Of a DNA stretch of 8,329 nt, positions 5,670-8,329 are shown piece after piece. Location of the stretch: assembly GCA_013812465.1 (NCBI GenBank), contig JACCTK010000224.1:1-8329 (forward strand), written 5' to 3'. The DNA comes from Actinomycetota bacterium (lineage in GTDB: Bacteria > Actinomycetota > Thermoleophilia > Gaiellales > Gaiellaceae). The position numbers were made by a program, and so were the translations under genes. The notes under the pieces were generated by a model, which searched no databases, had not been told where the DNA came from, and was given only the letters and a program-made list of their open reading frames with translations. How positions within the stretch are numbered: position 1 is the stretch's first letter; the number at the start of each line of letters is the position of its first letter.

Positions 5670-6338
5670 CTAGGCGCTCGCGAGGTAGGCGGCGGCGGGG
5701 CTGCCGGCGGGGGTGAAGATGCCGATCACGGTCATCTCCCGATCGGGGCTCGAGTTCTCGACGATGTGGACTTCGCGGGGACGAAGCCGGAACGCCGCTC
5801 CCGCTGCGAGCGCCTCGTCGGAGTCGCGACGGTGGACCCGGCCCGGCCCCTCGGGAATCCACACGATCTCGTCGTAGAGGTGGTAGTGCCACGGCGCCCG
5901 CCCGGGCGGGAGGTAGCCCGCGAAGAGCGTCGCTCGCGTCGAGCCGTTGCGCGGCCCGAAGAGCACCCGAAAGGATCGCGCCCCCGTCGCCTGCGAGGCG
6001 CTCGCGTCGTCGACGTCGACGACGAGCTCGCGGGCGCCGAGAGGCGCATGGCGGTCGGCCTCCGGCCCGACGGTCGCCTGCAGGAGTGCCAGATCTGCGG
6101 AGTCTGGCGCGATCGTCACCGTCTCGCCGGCGAGGGCCAGCGCCGCGGAGCCTGTGCGCAGGCCGACGACATCGCCTTCCAGCGCAAGAGATCCCGCGCC
6201 CGCGATGACGTAGAGGAGGGAGTCGTGGTCCGGCTCGTGGATCTCGATCTTGCGCCCCTGGGCGCGAACGCCGGAGAGCGCGAGCGTCGAGCCGGCGATC
6301 GCAGGGACGAGCTCCTGGGTGTCGGCCGGCCGATCCAT
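5670..6338 (-). CDS. Bicupin-fold metal-binding protein
   Basis: 222 residues with two tandem cupin halves. The N-terminal half (about 28-75) has a cupin-like strand pattern but lacks the metal histidines. The C-terminal half (about 135-210) has the full first motif G146..H151-x-H153-x3-E157-x6-G164 and the second motif P188..H191-x3-N195, so it should bind one metal through H151, H153, E157 and H191. Cupins range from dioxygenases and isomerases to sugar or ureide enzymes, and I cannot assign a substrate. No signal peptide is visible. The ATG at 6336-6338 is chosen because the frame upstream has no nearby alternative start and a TACGGT -10 box lies 12 nt before it. Its TAG stop is followed directly by the ATG of the predicted selenoprotein, so the two form one transcript and probably act in the same process. 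It is divergent from the neutral metallopeptidase, with 48 nt between them. Confidence 0.9.
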   Translation of the reverse strand: MDRPADTQELVPAIAGSTLALSGVRAQGRKIEIHEPDHDSLLYVIAGAGSLALEGDVVGLRTGSAALALAGETVTIAPDSADLALLQATVGPEADRHAPLGARELVVDVDDASASQATGARSFRVLFGPRNGSTRATLFAGYLPPGRAPWHYHLYDEIVWIPEGPGRVHRRDSDEALAAGAAFRLRPREVHIVENSSPDREMTVIGIFTPAGSPAAAYLASA

Positions 6339-6344
6339 CCCAGT

Positions 6345-6350
6345 ACCGTA
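6345..6350 (-). promoter_or_regulatory. Predicted -10 box (TACGGT) of the cupin-selenoprotein operon
   Basis: The minus strand reads TACGGT, a TAnnnT hexamer whose first T is 12 nt before the cupin ATG, so the transcript would begin at or within a base or two of the start codon. Only a weak GGG lies before the ATG, in keeping with a leaderless message. No clear -35 is visible. Confidence 0.4.
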
Positions 6351-6353
6351 GTT

Positions 6354-6366
6354 AGCGCGACGCGCT
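6354..6366. repeat. Palindrome AGCGCG-A-CGCGCT in a divergent promoter region
   Basis: A perfect 6-bp inverted repeat with a 1-nt centre lies in the 48-nt gap between the cupin and metallopeptidase starts, just upstream of both predicted -10 boxes. The half-site AGCGCGA recurs at 6381-6387, reaching the A of the metallopeptidase ATG. It is a plausible operator for a dimeric regulator controlling both directions, but it is short and made of CG repeats, so chance is possible. Confidence 0.3.
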
Positions 6367-6368
6367 TG

Positions 6369-6382
6369 CTGGGTACGCTCAG
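6369..6382 (+). promoter_or_regulatory. Promoter box CTGGGTACGCTCAG before the neutral metallopeptidase
   Basis: It contains TACGCT (6374-6379), a TAnnnT -10 element whose first T is 13 nt before the ATG at 6387. It is 12/14 identical to 3619-3632, and the similarity extends through the following ATGCGGTT. There is no ribosome binding site, so the mRNA is probably leaderless. Confidence 0.5.
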
Positions 6383-6386
6383 CGCG

Positions 6387-7268
6387 ATGCGGTTCCGGAA
6401 AGACGCGAAGCTCGATCGCTCGCAGGTCGACGACCAGCGTGGCCGTCGCGCAGGTGGCGCTCCGATGGCGCTCGGAGGTGGCGGAATCGTGACGCTGATC
6501 ATCATCGTCGCCATCGCACTCCTGGGCGGAAACCCGATCGACACGGGGGGTGGCGGCACTCCCTTCGACGATCTCGCCGGCCAGACCGCCGGCACGGGCC
6601 CGCCCTCCTCGACGCTCGAGCACTGCCAAACGGGACAGGATGCGAACGAGCATCAGGACTGCCGCATCCTCGCCGTCGTGAACAGCGTGCAGAAGCACTG
6701 GTCGACGGCGTTTCGCGGCTATGAGCCTGCTCGCACGACGTTCTTCACGGGCGGGGTCTCGACCGGTTGCGGCCAGGCGAGCTCGGCCGTGGGCCCGTTC
6801 TACTGCCCGGCTGACCGCAACGTGTACATCGACCTCGGGTTCTTCGAGCAGCTGCAGTCGCAGTTCGGCGCATCGGGTGGCGTGCTGGCCGAGGCGTACG
6901 TCCTCGCCCATGAGTACGGGCATCACATCCAGAACTTGACCGGCGTGCTTCGCAAGGCGCAGAGCCAGGACACCGGCCCGCAGTCGAACGCCGTGCGCGT
7001 CGAGCTGCAGGCCGACTGTTACGCCGGCGTCTGGGTCGCGAACGCGGTCCGCACCGGGCTGATCGTGGAGATCACCCGTAAGGACATCCAGGACGGCCTC
7101 TCCGCCGCCGCGGCTGTCGGCGACGACCGCATCCAGGAGAAGTCGCAGGGCAGCGTCAACCCCGAGGCCTGGACGCACGGCTCCGCCGAGCAGCGCCAGA
7201 GCTGGTTCGTCCGCGGGATCGAGGGCAAGAGCGCCAACTCCTGCGACACCTTCTCCGGACGCGTCTGA
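6387..7268 (+). CDS. Membrane-anchored neutral zinc metallopeptidase, KPN_02809/YpfJ family
   Basis: 293 residues. The N-terminal 30 residues are basic and cytoplasmic, followed by one membrane helix at about 33-47 (IVTLIIIVAIALLGG), then a glycine-rich linker (48-72) and an extracytoplasmic catalytic domain. The zincin motif is H175-E176-Y-G-H179-H180 and the third ligand is probably E207 in VELQADCYAG, the usual signature of this family (Pfam zinc metallopeptidase, YpfJ-like). Cysteines at 80, 92, 128, 140 and 286 suggest disulfides outside the cell. Family members are of unknown substrate. The ATG is supported by the start of the usual MRFR-type N-terminus and by the -10 box 13 nt upstream. 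It is divergent from the cupin gene and convergent, with a 13-nt gap, with the membrane-protein gene that follows. No hairpin fits in that gap; an inverted repeat TCGCGCG/CGCGCGA at 7292-7320, inside the neighbouring gene, is the nearest terminator-like structure. Confidence 0.94.
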   Translation: MRFRKDAKLDRSQVDDQRGRRAGGAPMALGGGGIVTLIIIVAIALLGGNPIDTGGGGTPFDDLAGQTAGTGPPSSTLEHCQTGQDANEHQDCRILAVVNSVQKHWSTAFRGYEPARTTFFTGGVSTGCGQASSAVGPFYCPADRNVYIDLGFFEQLQSQFGASGGVLAEAYVLAHEYGHHIQNLTGVLRKAQSQDTGPQSNAVRVELQADCYAGVWVANAVRTGLIVEITRKDIQDGLSAAAAVGDDRIQEKSQGSVNPEAWTHGSAEQRQSWFVRGIEGKSANSCDTFSGRV

Positions 7269-7281
7269 CGATCTCTCGCCC

Positions 7282-7776
7282 CTACGTGGTCTCGCGCGGT
7301 CTCCGGGCTCGCTCGCGCGACACCATCAGATAGGCGACAAAGGCCGCCATCGCCAGCGCGATCAGCGCGCCCACGAGGCTGGCGCCGCGAAACGCCGGCG
7401 CCTCGACGTCGAGAATCCGCTCGCCGGCATGGGCGGCGTTCCCGGTTCCGAGCACGATGCCGAGCGTCATCAAATTGGGAATCGCCAGGATGAGGGCGAA
7501 AACCACCGCGACGGCGATCGCTCGCGGAGCGCGCCGCCATCTCGCAACCGCGGCGAGTGAGAGGAGCGGAAGAGCGGTGAAGACGAATCCGTAGAAGAGC
7601 CCGATGAAGACTCCGGTCACGATGCTGCCGTCCACTTGGTCGCCGATTCGCTGAGCCCACCAGCGCGGAATCGTCGCCGATGCGATCAGGCCTCCGCCGA
7701 GCACGAGCGCGACGACGATTGCGGCGAACAGCAGCCGCCGCGACCAGTTGGGGTCGGTGGTTGGCGCGGAGTCCAT
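7282..7776 (-). CDS. Four-helix integral membrane protein of unknown function
   Basis: 164 residues. Hydrophobic segments at about 15-35, 52-77, 85-110 and 131-152 predict four membrane helices with both termini inside; the tail after 152 is arginine-rich (SRERARRPRE), consistent with the cytoplasm. A conserved-looking loop W39-W40-AQRIGDQVDGS links helices 1 and 2, and helix 3 carries a P-N pair (100-101) that would kink it. I do not recognise a family or catalytic residues. The ATG at 7774-7776 has no ribosome site but a GATACT box preceded by TGG lies 13 nt upstream. It lies downstream of the cupredoxin gene on the same strand, but a strong hairpin separates them, so it is probably its own transcript. 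Confidence 0.8.
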   Translation of the reverse strand: MDSAPTTDPNWSRRLLFAAIVVALVLGGGLIASATIPRWWAQRIGDQVDGSIVTGVFIGLFYGFVFTALPLLSLAAVARWRRAPRAIAVAVVFALILAIPNLMTLGIVLGTGNAAHAGERILDVEAPAFRGASLVGALIALAMAAFVAYLMVSRERARRPRETT

Positions 7777-7783
7777 CGACTCG

Positions 7784-7789
7784 AGTATC
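7784..7789 (-). promoter_or_regulatory. Possible extended -10 (TGG-GATACT) of the membrane-protein gene
   Basis: The minus strand reads TGGGATACT. The hexamer GATACT keeps the key A2 and T6 of a -10 element, is preceded by the TGn of extended promoters, and lies 13 nt from the ATG, the same spacing as the other leaderless-type promoters here. Confidence 0.3.
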
Positions 7790-7808
7790 CCAGGTGCTCG
7801 GGCAGGGA

Positions 7809-7836
7809 GCGAGGGGGCCAGACCCGGCCCCCTCGC
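7809..7836 (-). terminator. Strong 11-bp hairpin terminator downstream of the cupredoxin gene
   Basis: GCGAGGGGGCC (7809-7819) and GGCCCCCTCGC (7826-7836) pair perfectly around a 6-nt loop, beginning 24 nt past the cupredoxin stop. It is nearly all G-C pairs and has no T-run, the form often seen for actinobacterial terminators. It should end the cupredoxin transcript before the membrane-protein promoter. Confidence 0.6.
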
Positions 7837-7860
7837 GGTCGTAGCTCGAGCTCTCGGGTG

Positions 7861-8256
7861 TCAGCGGACGGAGAACGAGCCGTGCATCTCGTCCGAGTGC
7901 GGCGTGCAGACGAAGGAGTACCGGCCGGAGCCGAGGCGAATGCTGATCGTCTTCGTGCCGACGAAGTCGACCCCGGTGAACGCTTTCGACACGCCCGGGC
8001 CACGCACGTAGAAGTTGTGGTCGTCCGAGCGGTCCTTGACGACGATCGTATAGGCGCCGCGAGTCAGCGTGTTCACCGGCTTCCCGCTGACGGTCTTCAG
8101 GGAGATGCTGTAGCCGGGCCCCACGATGCCGACAAGCTTCTGCGGCGCCGCGTCGGCGGTGACGGAGAAGACCAGGGCAAGGGCGACCAGCGCGACCAGG
8201 AAACCTGCGGCGAGTCCTACGCCGATTCTGCTGCGAGCTGAGATTGTCTGAGACAT
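7861..8256 (-). CDS. Secreted cupredoxin-like (type 1 copper) protein
   Basis: 131 residues. A signal peptide is clear: R8/R10, hydrophobic core about 11-31, likely cleavage after the ADA at 34-36, leaving a mature domain of about 95 residues. The mature part is a small beta-sandwich with the type 1 copper ligands H80 (DDHNFYV), C117, H120 and M124 (CTPHSDEMHGSF), giving C-x2-H-x3-M, intermediate between the plastocyanin and amicyanin spacings. It probably carries electrons or binds copper in the cell envelope; no oxidase or partner is encoded beside it. The ATG is firmly placed by AAGGAG at 8261-8266, 4 nt upstream, and by the signal peptide. It appears to be a single-gene transcript ended by the hairpin at 7809-7836. 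Confidence 0.88.
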   Translation of the reverse strand: MSQTISARSRIGVGLAAGFLVALVALALVFSVTADAAPQKLVGIVGPGYSISLKTVSGKPVNTLTRGAYTIVVKDRSDDHNFYVRGPGVSKAFTGVDFVGTKTISIRLGSGRYSFVCTPHSDEMHGSFSVR

Positions 8257-8291
8257 GACGCTCCTTCGAGATCGGTTGCGTGAACACCTCG

Positions 8292-8297
8292 AACGTA
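8292..8297 (-). promoter_or_regulatory. Possible -10 box (TACGTT) of the cupredoxin gene
   Basis: The minus strand reads TACGTT about 40 nt before the ATG, which would give a short leader containing the AAGGAG site. Unlike the other genes here this one would have a conventional leadered mRNA. No clear -35 is seen, and the rest of 8257-8329 holds no gene. Confidence 0.25.
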
Positions 8298-8329
8298 CGC
8301 GCCGCCGTCCCAGCCGCAGGACTTCGCTC

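Noticed and set aside
5766..6386. N-terminal extension of the neutral metallopeptidase frame back to 5766
   Set aside because: The extension is antisense to the cupin gene and has no family sequence; the ATG at 6387 has a promoter box at the right distance and starts a typical N-terminus.
6339..7178. Upstream extension of the cupin frame to 7178 (502 codons)
   Set aside because: The added part is antisense to the neutral metallopeptidase and unlike cupins; the ATG at 6338 follows a -10 box.
7292..7320. Inverted repeat TCGCGCG/CGCGCGA as terminator of the neutral metallopeptidase
   Set aside because: It lies within the C-terminal codons of the convergent gene with a 15-nt loop and CG-repeat arms; too weak for a separate feature.
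7019..8287. 422-codon minus-strand frame crossing the cupredoxin, terminator and metallopeptidase regions
   Set aside because: It runs through a strong hairpin and across real genes in other frames, with arginine-rich shadow composition and no motif.

Overview
The window is GC-rich DNA (about two thirds G+C by eye), densely packed with bacterial chromosomal genes and free of mobile elements, tRNA, rRNA or CRISPR. The codon use, the short promoter-to-start distances that imply leaderless mRNAs, and the gene content (KPN_02809/YpfJ-type metallopeptidase, secreted PhoX-like protein, Rieske oxygenase alpha subunit, small cupredoxin) suggest a soil-type actinobacterium, perhaps of the Thermoleophilia/Gaiellales kind. 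That placement is inference.

Layout, left to right. (1) A secreted PhoX/DUF839-like protein, minus strand, 39-1607. (2) A PHP-domain metal-dependent phosphoesterase and, upstream of it on the same strand, a Rieske non-heme iron oxygenase alpha subunit (1720-3600). (3) A very short divergent promoter region, 3601-3665, then on the plus strand an ACE-like M2 metallopeptidase (3666-5240), possibly preceded by a 10-codon leader ORF whose stop overlaps the TTG start. (4) A minus-strand two-gene unit, 5277-6338: a bicupin followed without any gap (TAG then ATG) by a 130-residue DCC-family (DUF393) thioredoxin-like protein. (5) Divergent from the cupin, a membrane-anchored neutral zinc metallopeptidase (6387-7268). 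(6) On the minus strand, a four-helix membrane protein of unknown function (7282-7776), a strong hairpin, and a secreted type-1 copper (cupredoxin) protein (7861-8256).

The main discovery candidate is the DCC-family gene. Its reading frame has one in-frame TGA at codon 16. This codon lies exactly where the first cysteine of the family's DxxCxxC redox motif should be, giving D-G-G-(TGA)-R-F-C. Everything after the TGA is intact DCC-family sequence in the same frame. Directly downstream the mRNA can form an 8-bp stem with a 5-nt apical loop that has G at its second position and starts 21 nt after the TGA, which is the geometry of a bacterial SECIS element. I therefore read it as a selenoprotein with a U-x-x-C redox centre, co-expressed with a cupin. 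A conventional gene caller would report only the last 61 codons, or nothing.

A second theme is promoter architecture. TAnnnT -10 boxes sit 12-13 nt from several start codons. Two plus-strand starts share an almost identical 14-bp box (CTGRGTAYGCTCAG) at the same distance from an ATG, which points to leaderless transcription or a common regulator.
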